DNA of 64,000 bases from Variovorax davisae (GTDB lineage Bacteria; Pseudomonadota; Gammaproteobacteria; Burkholderiales; Burkholderiaceae_C). Below, one piece after another: positions 16,024 to 25,293 of this stretch; the first letter of the stretch is position 1; each line of letters starts with the position of its first letter. The position numbers and the translations under genes were made by a program. The DNA lies in NCBI RefSeq assembly GCF_030316845.1, contig NZ_JASZYS010000018.1:1-64000 (forward strand), given 5' to 3'. A model generated the notes under the pieces. It was not told the origin of the DNA and did not search any database. It saw only the letters and a program-made list of their open reading frames with translations.

Positions 16024-17955
16024 GTGGCTGACAGCCGCAGCCGATCGAGCTCCTCGGTGAGCTGGTCCTTCCGCGCCCTGCGCCTGCTGGCAGGTCTGAC
16101 GCTGGCGCAGCAGCTGGTCCTGCTGGCGCTGCTGCCGGCGACCGTCGCGACCCTGGGCGCGATCGCGGTGCTGACGCGCCAGCACCTGGACAACCTGACT
16201 GCGCTGATGCGCGCCAACGCCCAGACGGTGGCGCTGCAGGTGGCGACGGTGGCCCAGTCGCAGATGCAGCACATGGACCGTCGGGCGCTGCAGCGCACCG
16301 CGCTGTCCGGCAGCTTCCAGCCGCATGTGCAGCAGGTGCAGATCTGGTCGGAAGAAGGCGAAATCGTCGCCAATGCGGAAACCGTGGACCGGCAGCGCGG
16401 CGACGGGCTGCAGGTGGTCGCCCCGATCACCGGCGAGGACGGCAGGCACAACGGCAAGGTGATGGTCGAGATGAGCCTGGACGCGGTGGCGAGCGCCAAG
16501 CAGGCGGTCTGGCTCAATGTCGTGATCGTGCTGGGCGCCAGCCTGGTCGGCGTCGGGCTGGCCGGCTGGTGGGCGGCGCGGCGCATCAGCGCGCCGATCC
16601 AGGCGCTCGGCGAGGCGGTCGACCGACTCGGCGCCGGCGAAGACGCGCAGGTCGAGATCGCCGGCTCGGCCGAGGTGCGGCGGCTGCAGCACGGCTTCAA
16701 CCTGGCGGCGCGGGCGCTGCTGGACAGCCGCGACCAGCTCGAGAGCCGCATCGTCGACGCCACCGCCGAGCTGGCCAGGAAGAACCAGCAGCTGGAGGTC
16801 GCCAGCCAGGCCAAGACCCGCTTGCTGGCCGCCGCCAGCCACGACCTGCGGCAGCCGCTGCATGCGCTGACCCTGTTCTCGGACGGCCTGGCCAAGGGCG
16901 AGACCGATCCGGTACGGCTGCAGCGCATCGGCCACATCCGGGAGTGCGTCGAGTCGCTGGACCGGCTGTTCTCGGAACTGCTGAACCTCTCGCAGCTCGA
17001 CGCCGGCGTGCTCCAGCCGCAATGGACCGACTTCCCGCTCGACACCCTGTTCGACGAGATCAGCCGCAACTTCCGCGCCGTGGCCGAGCAGAAGAACCTG
17101 CGGCTGGTGGTGCGCAAGACCGAGGCCTGGGTGCGCTGCGACTACGTGATGCTGTCGCGCATCCTCAACAACCTGGTCTCGAACTCGCTGCGCCACACCA
17201 TCGAGGGCGGCATCCTGGTCGGGGCCCGGCGGCGCGGCAAGGCGATCCGCATCGACGTCTGGGACACCGGCATCGGCATCGCCGCCCATCACCAGCCGCG
17301 GGTCTTCGAGGAGTTCTACCAGGTCGAGCCGCAGGGCCGGCAGGGCGGCCGGGAGTCGCGCGGCATGGGGCTGGGCCTGGCCACGGTGCAGCGGCTCGCG
17401 GCCCTGCTCAACACCCGGGTCGAGCTCATTTCCCGGCCGCACAAGGGCACCTGCGTACGGGTGCCGGTGCGCGCGACGGCACCCGCGCCCAACCTGCCGG
17501 CGCCGCCCACGCAGCCGTTCGGCCCGCCGGCCGACGACGATGCCAGCCTGGTCGACACGGTGGTGCTGGTGATCGACGACGAGCGCACCATCCTCGAGGG
17601 CCTGCAGGTGGTGCTGGCGAACTGGGGCGCGCGGGTGCTGGCGGCGCAGAGCCGCTCCGAGGCCCTGGCGCTGGCCGACGCCTGGGAGCGGCCGCCCGAC
17701 ATCGTCGTGAGCGACCTGCTGCTGCAGGGCGGGGACAACGGGCTCGACGTGATCGCAGCGCTGGAACGCCATCCCCGCGGCATCGGGGCGTCGACCGCGC
17801 GGCTGCTGGTGACCGGCGAGACCAAGCCCGACCGCCTGCGTGAAGTCGCCAGCGCCGGCGTCGCGGTGCTCTACAAGCCGGTCTCGCCGCGGGTGCTGCG
17901 CCAGGCGATCAACAGCCAGCTGGCCGCGGTGCGCAGCGCCGCCGCGGCCCTGTAA
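16024..17955 (+). CDS. Membrane hybrid histidine kinase with C-terminal receiver
   Basis: About 643 residues: transmembrane helix near 30-50, periplasmic loop about 110 residues, second helix near 163-183, HAMP-like linker, H-box ASHDLRQPLH (His273), ATPase boxes NNLVSNSLRHT, DTGIGIA and GMGLGLA, then a receiver domain (VIDDE, VVSDLLL, LVTGET, YKPV). It probably autophosphorylates in response to a periplasmic signal and passes phosphate to its own receiver. No ATG fits: GTG 16024 is used, and GTG 15940 or 16057 are alternatives. It lies divergent from two binding-protein genes that may supply its signal. Confidence 0.88.
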   Translation: MADSRSRSSSSVSWSFRALRLLAGLTLAQQLVLLALLPATVATLGAIAVLTRQHLDNLTALMRANAQTVALQVATVAQSQMQHMDRRALQRTALSGSFQPHVQQVQIWSEEGEIVANAETVDRQRGDGLQVVAPITGEDGRHNGKVMVEMSLDAVASAKQAVWLNVVIVLGASLVGVGLAGWWAARRISAPIQALGEAVDRLGAGEDAQVEIAGSAEVRRLQHGFNLAARALLDSRDQLESRIVDATAELARKNQQLEVASQAKTRLLAAASHDLRQPLHALTLFSDGLAKGETDPVRLQRIGHIRECVESLDRLFSELLNLSQLDAGVLQPQWTDFPLDTLFDEISRNFRAVAEQKNLRLVVRKTEAWVRCDYVMLSRILNNLVSNSLRHTIEGGILVGARRRGKAIRIDVWDTGIGIAAHHQPRVFEEFYQVEPQGRQGGRESRGMGLGLATVQRLAALLNTRVELISRPHKGTCVRVPVRATAPAPNLPAPPTQPFGPPADDDASLVDTVVLVIDDERTILEGLQVVLANWGARVLAAQSRSEALALADAWERPPDIVVSDLLLQGGDNGLDVIAALERHPRGIGASTARLLVTGETKPDRLREVASAGVAVLYKPVSPRVLRQAINSQLAAVRSAAAAL

Positions 17956-18132
17956 GCGCCCGCCGTCGGACGCGCCCGTACGTCGTCCGGCATAGACCGA
18001 CAGGCTGCGGATTTCCGCCCCCCTTTCCCACAATGCGGCAGGCTGCGAGGCGACATAAGCCCTCTGCCTTATCGCGCCGAAACAGCCGGCTCCGTACATT
18101 GGTCTCCTCACCCCTCTGCGGATGCAGTCCCG

Positions 18133-19074
18133 ATGTTTGCCAACCGTTTTCCCACGCTGCGTCGAACGCGGCGCGCTCTTGTCGCCGTGGCCTGTGCAGC
18201 CTTGCTGTGCGGCGGCGCGCAGGCGGCCGGGCTGACGGTGCTGATGGCCGACGAGACGGCCGCCCATGCCGAATTCGTGCGCCAGCTGCGCGACGCCCAG
18301 GACGCCGACAGCCGCTTCGACCTGATTCACCTGGCGGCCGGCGAGAGCAGCTTCGAGGAGCACGCGCCGGCCGGCCTGACGATGGCGATCGGCCTGAGCG
18401 CGGCGCGCTCGGCGATCGAGCGGCCCGGCCAGGATCCGTTGGTGCTCGCGCTGCTCAGCCGGCTCGACTACGAAAGCCTCAAGGGCGCGGCCGCCCTGCG
18501 GCGGCCGGAGCGCCCGATCGGGGTGCTGCTGCGCGAGCCCGCGATGGCCGACCAGCTGGCGCTGATCGATGCGCTGCTGCCGGCCAAGCGCCGGCTGGGC
18601 GTCGTCGCCACCGCCGAGTCGGAGCCGATCGTGAGCGAACTGCTGCGCGCCGGCCAGGGCTGGGACCTGCAGGTCGAATACGCGCCGGACGCCAAGTCGC
18701 TGGCGGCGGTGCTGCGCCTGCTGGTGTCGCGCAGCGACGCCTTGCTGGTGCTGCCCGACAAGATCGGCGACAACCAGGCCGCCACGCTGGCAGTGCTGCG
18801 CGCCGGCGCCAGTGCCGGCCTGCCGGTGTTCGGCAGCAGCGACGGCCTGGTGCGCTCGGGCGGCCTGGCCGCGGCGGTGTCGACGCCGCGGCAGCTGGCC
18901 CAGCAGGCCCACTTGCTCGGCCGCAAGCTGGCGCCGTCCGGCACGGCCCCCGGCGTGCGGGTCGAGGTCGCTGCGCCGGCCACGGTGCGCGTCAACGCCA
19001 CCGTGGCGCGCGGACTCGGCCTGCGCCTGCCCGACGAACGCGAGCTGACCGCCCGGGTGAGCGCCCTGCGATGA
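18133..19074 (+). CDS. ABC-type substrate-binding protein (PF04392-like), sensory candidate
   Basis: A 313-residue protein with a signal peptide (RRALVAVACAALLCGGAQAA) and a periplasmic-binding fold of the ABC_sub_bind type, seen in LTVLMADETAAHAEFVRQL, RPIGVLLREPAMADQLALI and DALLVLPDKIGDNQAATLAVL. Members normally feed tryptophan/tyrosine-type or unknown ABC transporters, but here no permease or ATPase follows. Instead the stop codon overlaps the start of a hybrid kinase (ATGA), so the two are translated together. Confidence 0.82.
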   Translation: MFANRFPTLRRTRRALVAVACAALLCGGAQAAGLTVLMADETAAHAEFVRQLRDAQDADSRFDLIHLAAGESSFEEHAPAGLTMAIGLSAARSAIERPGQDPLVLALLSRLDYESLKGAAALRRPERPIGVLLREPAMADQLALIDALLPAKRRLGVVATAESEPIVSELLRAGQGWDLQVEYAPDAKSLAAVLRLLVSRSDALLVLPDKIGDNQAATLAVLRAGASAGLPVFGSSDGLVRSGGLAAAVSTPRQLAQQAHLLGRKLAPSGTAPGVRVEVAAPATVRVNATVARGLGLRLPDERELTARVSALR

Positions 19075-21062
19075 CCGCCCCCAGCCACGGCCTTGCCGCG
19101 CCCACGGCGATCGTCCGGGCCAGCGACCCGCCGGTGGCGGAGCGGCGGTCGCTGGTGGTCGGCGCCAGCCTGCAGCGCGACCTGTTCCGGCTCGGCGTGG
19201 TGCCGTGCGTGGCGGTGGCGCTGGCCCTGACCGGGTGGTTCACCCAGGGCCGGCTGGCGACGCTCGAAGCGGCCTTCGATGCCGAAGGCGAGGCGGTGGC
19301 GCGCCAGGTGGCCGCGATGTCCGACCTGAGCCTCTACGCCGGCGACCTGCCGGCGCTGCAGAACGTCGCCAACGCCGCCCTGCGCGGCGGCCAGGTGACA
19401 CGGGTCGAAATCAGCAACAGCGCCGGCGTCTACGTCACGGCCGGACCGAAGACCGCGTCTCTGGCCCAGCTGCGCATGTTCACGGCGCCGGTCACGCTGC
19501 GCGAGGCCTCGCGCGCCAACGCCTTCGCGCCGGCCGGGTCGACCGCCTCCGGCGAGACGCCGATCGGCCTGGTCCAGACCTTCCGCGACACCACCGCCTA
19601 CGACCGCGAGCGCACCCGCTCGCTGATGGCCGGCATCGGCATCGCGATGATCGCGCTGCTGGCCGCCTGGGCCTGGGTGCGCCATACGGCGCGCGCGGTC
19701 GCCCAGCCGCTGCGGCGGATCTCGCGCACCGTGGCGGCGCTGGAGTCGGGCCGCTTCGACGCCCGCTGCAACGTGGTGGCCGAGGACGAGGGAGAGCGCG
19801 AAGCGGGCGCCCGCGCGCGCCGCGCCCGGCACGAGTTCGCCAACCTGGCGCACGACATCAACCGCCTGGCCGAGCGGCTGCAGCGCAACCGCCAGGCGAG
19901 CGAGGAGCGGGTGCGCGAAGCGACCGCGGTCGCGCTGCAGCGGATGGCCGAGGCCGAGCAGGCGGCGCTTTCCCGGGCCCGCTTCCTGGCGGCCGCCAGC
20001 CACGACCTGCGCCAGCCGCTGCACGCCATGGGCCTGTTCATCGACGGCCTGCTGCCGACCGCCTCGACGCTCCAGCGCCCGGCAGTGCTGCGGCTGCAGG
20101 AGGCGACCGAGTTCATGGGCGTGCTGCTCGACGACCTGCTGGAGATCTCGCGGCTCGACGCCCAGGTGCTGACGCCGGCGATCGGCGGCGTCTCGCTGGC
20201 CACGCTGTTCGACCAGCTCGAGGCCCGGCACGCCGCGCCGGCGGTGGCCGCCAGGGTGCGGCTGCTGTGGCGCGACCGCGGCCTGGCGGTGCGCAGCGAT
20301 GCCGCGCTGCTGCTGCGCATCGTCGGCAACCTGGTCAGCAACGCGGTGCACCACACGCCGCCCGACGGCACGGTGCTGGTCACGGCGCGGCGACGCGGCG
20401 ACGCGGTGCGCATCGAGGTGCGCGACAACGGGGTCGGCATCGCGCCGATCCACCAGACCCGCATCTTCGAGGAGTTCTACCAGGTCGCGAACACCGAGCG
20501 CGACCGCCGCCAGGGCTTCGGCCTCGGCCTGGCGATCTGCTCGCGCATCGCGGCCCTGCTCGGCGCCCGCATCTCGGTGCGCTCGGCGCTGCAGGCCGGC
20601 AGCACCTTCGCGATCGAACTGCCGCTGGCGAGCCCGCGCGAGGTGCTGCCGGCGGCGCCCGAAGCGCCGGCCTCGGCGCCGCTGGCGGGCCTGCATTGCC
20701 TGGTGGTGGACGACGACCCGGCGATCCTCGACGGCAGCCGGACGCTGCTGACGCAATGGGGCTGCCAGGTCGATTGCGCCTCGACCCGCGCCGAGGCCCT
20801 GGCCCGGCTCGGCAGCGGCGGTGCCCACTTCGACGTCGTGCTGTGCGACCTGCAGCTGGCCCACGACGAGGACGGCATGGAAGTGCTGGCGGCGGCGCAC
20901 CGGCTGCAGCCGGACGCGCTGCCGGTGCTGGTTTCAGGCGCCACCGGGCCCGAGGCGCTGCAGCGCTTGCGCCAGGGCGGCGTGATGCTGCTCACCAAGC
21001 CGGTGGCACCGGCCAAGCTGCGGGCCCTGCTGGCGACCCGGCGCAGCACCGTCATGGCCTGA
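19071..21062 (+). CDS. Membrane hybrid histidine kinase with C-terminal receiver, coupled to a binding protein
   Basis: A 663-residue protein: transmembrane helices near 41-57 and 186-203 bracket a periplasmic domain of about 130 residues; then HAMP, H-box ASHDLRQPLHA (His311), NLVSNAVHHT, DNGVGIA and GFGLGLA ATPase boxes, and a receiver (VVDDDPAIL, VLCDLQL, LVSGATG, LTKPV). Domain order and H-box match the kinase at 16024-17955, so the two are paralogues. ATG 19071 overlaps the binding-protein stop. No DNA-binding regulator is adjacent. Confidence 0.9.
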   Translation: MTAPSHGLAAPTAIVRASDPPVAERRSLVVGASLQRDLFRLGVVPCVAVALALTGWFTQGRLATLEAAFDAEGEAVARQVAAMSDLSLYAGDLPALQNVANAALRGGQVTRVEISNSAGVYVTAGPKTASLAQLRMFTAPVTLREASRANAFAPAGSTASGETPIGLVQTFRDTTAYDRERTRSLMAGIGIAMIALLAAWAWVRHTARAVAQPLRRISRTVAALESGRFDARCNVVAEDEGEREAGARARRARHEFANLAHDINRLAERLQRNRQASEERVREATAVALQRMAEAEQAALSRARFLAAASHDLRQPLHAMGLFIDGLLPTASTLQRPAVLRLQEATEFMGVLLDDLLEISRLDAQVLTPAIGGVSLATLFDQLEARHAAPAVAARVRLLWRDRGLAVRSDAALLLRIVGNLVSNAVHHTPPDGTVLVTARRRGDAVRIEVRDNGVGIAPIHQTRIFEEFYQVANTERDRRQGFGLGLAICSRIAALLGARISVRSALQAGSTFAIELPLASPREVLPAAPEAPASAPLAGLHCLVVDDDPAILDGSRTLLTQWGCQVDCASTRAEALARLGSGGAHFDVVLCDLQLAHDEDGMEVLAAAHRLQPDALPVLVSGATGPEALQRLRQGGVMLLTKPVAPAKLRALLATRRSTVMA

Positions 21063-21240
21063 CGGCCGCTGCGATGAAATCGAAAGCATTCCTTGTCGCG
21101 TCAACTTGTTGGTTGGCTGTGACATAGCGCCCGAATGACGCGGCCACCGGCACAGCGAAACGCCATGTTTGTCGCGCACCATTGATACCATTTGTGTCTT
21201 TACCCCGGCTCCGCAGGCTGCGGAAGGATGAGTGGGACAC

Positions 21241-21459
21241 ATGGAACCGATGCACTGGGAGTACATGGGCGCGCTGGGCGGCGTCATCGGCATCGGCTGG
21301 CTGGTCGTGGTGCCGATGTACCGTGGCTGGAACCACCTCAACGACAAGATGACCGCCCGCGTCAAACGCAGCATCCGCATGATGTCCGAGTGCGAGGACC
21401 GCATGAACCCGATGGCCACCGGCGCAGAGGCCGGCACGACGGGTTCGCAGCTTCGCTGA
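21241..21459 (+). CDS. Small single-pass membrane protein, unknown function
   Basis: A protein of 72 residues (75 from GTG 21232) with one hydrophobic segment (YMGALGGVIGIGWLVVVPMY) followed by a basic helix WNHLNDKMTARVKRSIRMM and a hydrophilic tail. A GGAAGG ribosome site ends five bases before GTG 21232 and about 13 before ATG 21241, so the GTG start is a serious alternative. It lies alone between a kinase gene and a convergent phosphotransferase-like gene. The composition looks like a real peptide, but it has no recognised family. Confidence 0.55.
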   Translation: MEPMHWEYMGALGGVIGIGWLVVVPMYRGWNHLNDKMTARVKRSIRMMSECEDRMNPMATGAEAGTTGSQLR

Positions 21460-21464
21460 GCGCT

Positions 21465-22190
21465 TCAAACCGGCGCGCGGCCGGGCTCCGTCGAGACCGG
21501 GTCCATCGCGGCTCCGAGCCCGAATCGCACGCTCTCGCCTTCCACCGTCACCGCACAGCCCAGCCCGTCGGCCAGCGCCTGCAGCGCGATGGCATCGATC
21601 GCCAGCGCGCGCGGCGCCCGGTGGGCGCCGGCGATGGGCTCGACCGGCTCCGCGGCGCCGTGGCTGGCCACGAAGCGCAGCGCGTCGTCGCCCTCGGCCT
21701 CGACCCGGATCTCGCCCAGGTTGGGCACGCTGTCGTGCAGGTGGCCGAGCGCCCCCAGCGCCATGTAGCGCAGCGCCGCGGCGGCCGGGAAGCGCGGCTC
21801 GCCGTCGACCGGCGCGAGCCCCTCGCCCAGGCTCAGCCCGATGCCGTTGAGCTCGAACGCCACCCGCATCAGCGTGGTGCACTGGGCCACCAGCGCGCTG
21901 CGCGTGATGCCGTCGTCGTGGGTGGCCAGCTCCCAGTCGCGCAACGAGCGCACGCCGCCGGCCAGGGCCGCCACCTGGTCCTCGATCAGCGCCACGCGCT
22001 CGGCCAAGGCGGCGGCATCGGGCGCGGCCTCGGCCCCGTTGGCGAGCTGGCGCTTGAGCAGCAGGACGCCCATCCGGATCACCGACACCGGGGCCGCCAT
22101 CTCGTGGCGCAGCGCCGGCAGGGCGCGGGTCAGCAGCTCGTGGCGCACGCCGGCCGCCATCCAGCTGCGGGCTCCGGGCGAAGCCTTCAT
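21465..22190 (-). CDS. ChpT-like histidine phosphotransferase candidate
   Basis: A 241-residue cytoplasmic protein with a DHp-like helix containing LPALRHEMAAPVSVIRMGVL (His29 in H-E-x-x-x-P context) and a second half that resembles a kinase ATPase lobe in length but lacks recognisable N, G1 (DxGxG) and G2 boxes. That architecture resembles phosphotransfer proteins such as ChpT rather than active kinases. Its start is seven bases after the stop of a single-domain receiver, suggesting they exchange phosphate. Assignment rests on architecture, not on clear homology. Confidence 0.6.
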   Translation of the reverse strand: MKASPGARSWMAAGVRHELLTRALPALRHEMAAPVSVIRMGVLLLKRQLANGAEAAPDAAALAERVALIEDQVAALAGGVRSLRDWELATHDDGITRSALVAQCTTLMRVAFELNGIGLSLGEGLAPVDGEPRFPAAAALRYMALGALGHLHDSVPNLGEIRVEAEGDDALRFVASHGAAEPVEPIAGAHRAPRALAIDAIALQALADGLGCAVTVEGESVRFGLGAAMDPVSTEPGRAPV

Positions 22191-22197
22191 CGGGCAG

Positions 22198-22554
22198 TCA
22201 TCCCGCGAGCGGCCGCGCCAGGATGCGATCGAGGACGTCGAAATCGATCGGCTTCTGCAGGTGGTGGTCGAACAGCCCCGCGGCGTTGACGGCCTCGTCG
22301 GCGGCGTAGCCCGAGATCGCGACCAGCAACGGCGGCTCGCCGCGGGCGCCGGCGCGCAACTGGCGCGCCACCTCGGTGCCGGGAAAATCAGGCAGGGTCA
22401 GGTCGACCAGCGCGGCGTCGAAGCGCTGGTGGGCGGCCACGTCGAGCGCCTGCTGGCCGGTGTAGGTGCAGCATGCCGTGTGATCCTGCAGCACCAGCAG
22501 TTCCTGCAGCAGGTCCGCCGCGGCGTGGTTGTCGTCGACGATCAGGACGTTCAC
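22198..22554 (-). CDS. Single-domain CheY-like response regulator
   Basis: A 118-residue receiver only: acidic pair in VLIVDDNHA (Asp7-Asp8), phosphoacceptor Asp51 in AALVDLTLPDFPG, Ser in VAISGYA and Lys in HLQKPIDF. No output domain. The GTG at 22554 has GGAG eight bases upstream, better placed than the TTG at 22560. It lies 91 bases after the REC-kinase gene and seven bases before the ChpT-like gene, so it is the likely phosphate carrier between them. Confidence 0.88.
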   Translation of the reverse strand: MNVLIVDDNHAAADLLQELLVLQDHTACCTYTGQQALDVAAHQRFDAALVDLTLPDFPGTEVARQLRAGARGEPPLLVAISGYAADEAVNAAGLFDHHLQKPIDFDVLDRILARPLAG

Positions 22555-22645
22555 TTGCAAATCTCCGCCAAAGCAAAGTTCCAGAGTATCGGGCTCGCTG
22601 CCGCGGCGGCGGTGTAGGACGCCGCCCCGCGGCGGCGTCGGGTTC

Positions 22646-23851
22646 TCAGGCCGCCGGCGTTTCGGCGCGCAGCGGCAGGTTCACGCTGAAGGTGGCGCCG
22701 CGCCCCGGCGCACTCTCCAGCGCGATCTCGCCGCCGTGCGAGCGCACGATCTGGCGCGCGATGTAGAGACCCAGCCCCAGGCCCGGGGCCTGCCGGCGGC
22801 TGTCGTCGGTGCGCTCGAACTGCTCGAATATCCGCGCATGGTCCTCGGCCGCGATGCCCGGCCCCTGGTCGCTGACGCTCATGCGCGCGCGCTCGCCCTC
22901 CTGGCGCACGCTGACCTCGACCTGCCGGCCGCCGCCGTAGCGCAGGGCGTTGGTGACCAGGTTGGTCAGCACCTGCTCGATGCGGAACTCGTCCCACACG
23001 CCCGGCACGCCGGCCGGCGCCACGAGCCGGATCGGCGGGCCCACCGCCTCGGCCTGCTGCGCCAGGCTCTCGACCACGCCGCGCGCCAGCAGCGCCAGGT
23101 CCGTCGCCTTGGGCTGGATCGACAGGGCGCCGCTGCGCATGCGGGTGACGTCGAGCATGTCGTCGATCAGCCGCACCATGTTCTGGATCTGGCGCTGGTC
23201 GCGCTCGATCATCGCCGGCAGGCGCTCGGGCGCGAAGGGCGCCGTGTTGTTCTTCGACAGGTGCAGCTTGCGCACCTGGGTTTCGAGGTAGAGCGTGTTG
23301 AGCGGCGTGCGCAGTTCGTGCGAGACCATCGACATGAAGTCGTCGCGCATGCGCACCGCGTGCTCCAGCTCGCGCTGCGTGCACTGCAGCTGCTGGACCA
23401 GCGCCTCCTGCCGGCGGTGCGAGGCCGCCAGGGCGTCGATCTCGTGCTTGAGCGCCTTGCGGTGCCGGTACAGGTCGACGAAGACGCTCACCTTGCTGCT
23501 GACCATCTGGGCATCGAGCGGCTTCTGCAGGAAGTCGACCGCGCCGCTCTCGTAGCCCTTGAAGGCGTAGTTCATCTCGCGCCCGGCGGCGCTGACGAAG
23601 ATGATCGGGATGTGGCGCGTGCGCTCGGTGCCGCGCATCATCTCGGCCAGCTCGAAGCCGTTCATCTCCGGCATCTGGACGTCGAGGATCGCCAGCGCGA
23701 ACTCGTGCTCCAGCAGCAGCGCGAGCGCCTGCTCGGCGGACGAGGCCCGGTACACCGACCGCCCCGGGCCGCGGATCAGCGCCTCCAGCGCCAGCAGGTT
23801 GTCCGGCAGGTCGTCGACGATCAGCAGCTTGCTTTCGACATCAATGGGCAT
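22646..23851 (-). CDS. Receiver-kinase protein (REC-HisKA-HATPase)
   Basis: A 401-residue soluble protein with an N-terminal receiver (IVDDLPDN, Asp57 in LAILDVQMPEMNG, Lys in FLQKPLD), a short coiled coil (about 130-170), then a kinase core with H-box SMVSHELRTPLN (His178), LVTNALRYGGG, DQGPGIA and GLGLGLY. It probably receives phosphate or a signal from the upstream hybrid kinase and relays it. Its start overlaps the CheB stop by 11 bases. Confidence 0.92.
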   Translation of the reverse strand: MPIDVESKLLIVDDLPDNLLALEALIRGPGRSVYRASSAEQALALLLEHEFALAILDVQMPEMNGFELAEMMRGTERTRHIPIIFVSAAGREMNYAFKGYESGAVDFLQKPLDAQMVSSKVSVFVDLYRHRKALKHEIDALAASHRRQEALVQQLQCTQRELEHAVRMRDDFMSMVSHELRTPLNTLYLETQVRKLHLSKNNTAPFAPERLPAMIERDQRQIQNMVRLIDDMLDVTRMRSGALSIQPKATDLALLARGVVESLAQQAEAVGPPIRLVAPAGVPGVWDEFRIEQVLTNLVTNALRYGGGRQVEVSVRQEGERARMSVSDQGPGIAAEDHARIFEQFERTDDSRRQAPGLGLGLYIARQIVRSHGGEIALESAPGRGATFSVNLPLRAETPAA

Positions 23852-24440
23852 GGGCGGAATCCAGTTGCAGGAGCAGTGCGCGGATGTCGCGCAGGGGCAG
23901 CACGAAATCGGGCGTGTGGGCGGCGATGGCGGCGCGCGGCATGGTCGCCACCAGGGCCTCTGCCGGGTCCTGCACCACCGTCAGGCCGCCGGCCTGGCGG
24001 ATGCGCAGCAGGCCCTCGGCGCCGTCTTCGTTGGCCCCGGTCAGCAGCACGCCGACCAGGGCCGGGCCGTAGGCGTCGGCGGCGGAGGCCATCAGCAGGT
24101 CGATCGCCGGCCGCGAGAACAGCACCGGCGGCTCGCAGCTGAGCGAGAAACAGCGGTCGCGCTCGATCGACAGATGGTAGCCCGGCGGCGCGAAATACAG
24201 CGCGCCGGGCGCGACCGGCGCCTTGTCGGCGGCCTCGTGGACGGCGAACGACAGCCGGTGGCGGAACACCTCGGCCAGCCGGCTCTCGTGGCCCTCGGGC
24301 AGGTGGATGACCACCGCGACCGGCAGCCGCCAATGCGCCGGCAGACCGCCCAGCAGCGCGATCAGCGCATCGACGCCGCCGGCGGAGGCGCCGATCACCA
24401 CGGCCTCCATGCGCCGGGCAGGCAAGGGGCTCGGCGTCAT
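23841..24440 (-). CDS. cheB: Stand-alone CheB-type methylesterase
   Basis: A 199-residue protein consisting only of the CheB catalytic domain: Ser in VIGASAGGVDAL, His in VVIHLPEGHESRLAEVF, and Asp in LLTGANEDGAEGL form the expected triad region; there is no receiver domain. CheB hydrolyses glutamyl methyl esters, normally on chemoreceptors, but no receptor gene is in the window. ATG 24440 overlaps the cheR stop (ATGA), and its own stop overlaps the REC-kinase start. Confidence 0.9.
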   Translation of the reverse strand: MTPSPLPARRMEAVVIGASAGGVDALIALLGGLPAHWRLPVAVVIHLPEGHESRLAEVFRHRLSFAVHEAADKAPVAPGALYFAPPGYHLSIERDRCFSLSCEPPVLFSRPAIDLLMASAADAYGPALVGVLLTGANEDGAEGLLRIRQAGGLTVVQDPAEALVATMPRAAIAAHTPDFVLPLRDIRALLLQLDSAHAH

Positions 24441-25293
24441 GTCGCCTTCCGGTAGACGCGCTCGGCGCGCGACAGCACCTCGAAACGCTCGGCATAGCCC
24501 GAGAAGTCGATGCTCTCCTTGGCCCCGAGGCCGAGAAAGCCGCGGTGGCACAGCGACTCGTGGAACAGGCCCAGCGCGCGGTCCTGCAGCGGCCGGTTGA
24601 AGTAGATCAGCACGTTGCGGCAGGACACCAGGTGGGTCTCGGCGAACACGCTGTCGGTCGCCAGGCTGTGGTCGGCGAAGGTCACGTCGGCGCACAGCGA
24701 AGGGTCGAAGCGGGCGGCGTCGTAGGCCGCCGTGTAGTAGTCCGAGAAGGCCCGCTGGCCGCCGGCGCGCTGGTAGTTGGCGGTGTAGCTGCGGACCGAT
24801 TCGAGCGGGAAGATGCCCTGGCGCGCCTTCTCGAGCGAGGCCGGATTGATGTCGGTCGCATAGATGCGGGTGCGTTCGAGCAGGCCCTCCTCGCGCAGCA
24901 GGATGGCCAGCGAGAACACCTCCTCCCCGGTGCTGCAGCCGGCCACCCAGACCGTGAGCGAGGCATAGGTGTGGAGCACCGGCACCACCTGCCGGCGCAG
25001 CGCCAGGAAATAGGCCGGGTCGCGGAACATCTCGCTCACCGGGATCGTGAGGTACTGCAGCAGTTGCGCGAACACCGCGGCGTCGCGCAGCACCCGCTCC
25101 TGCAGCGCCGAGATGCTCGGCAGGCCCAGCTGGCCCAGCGCATACAGCACCCGCCGCTTCTGCGAGGCGCCGGTGTAGTCGCGGAAGTCGTAGCTGTACT
25201 TGAGGTAGATCGCCTCCATCAGCAGGCGCAGCTCGATCTCCGTGGCGCTCGGCGGCTGCAGCGCCTGCAGCGGCGCGGCCGGGTCGGTCTTCG

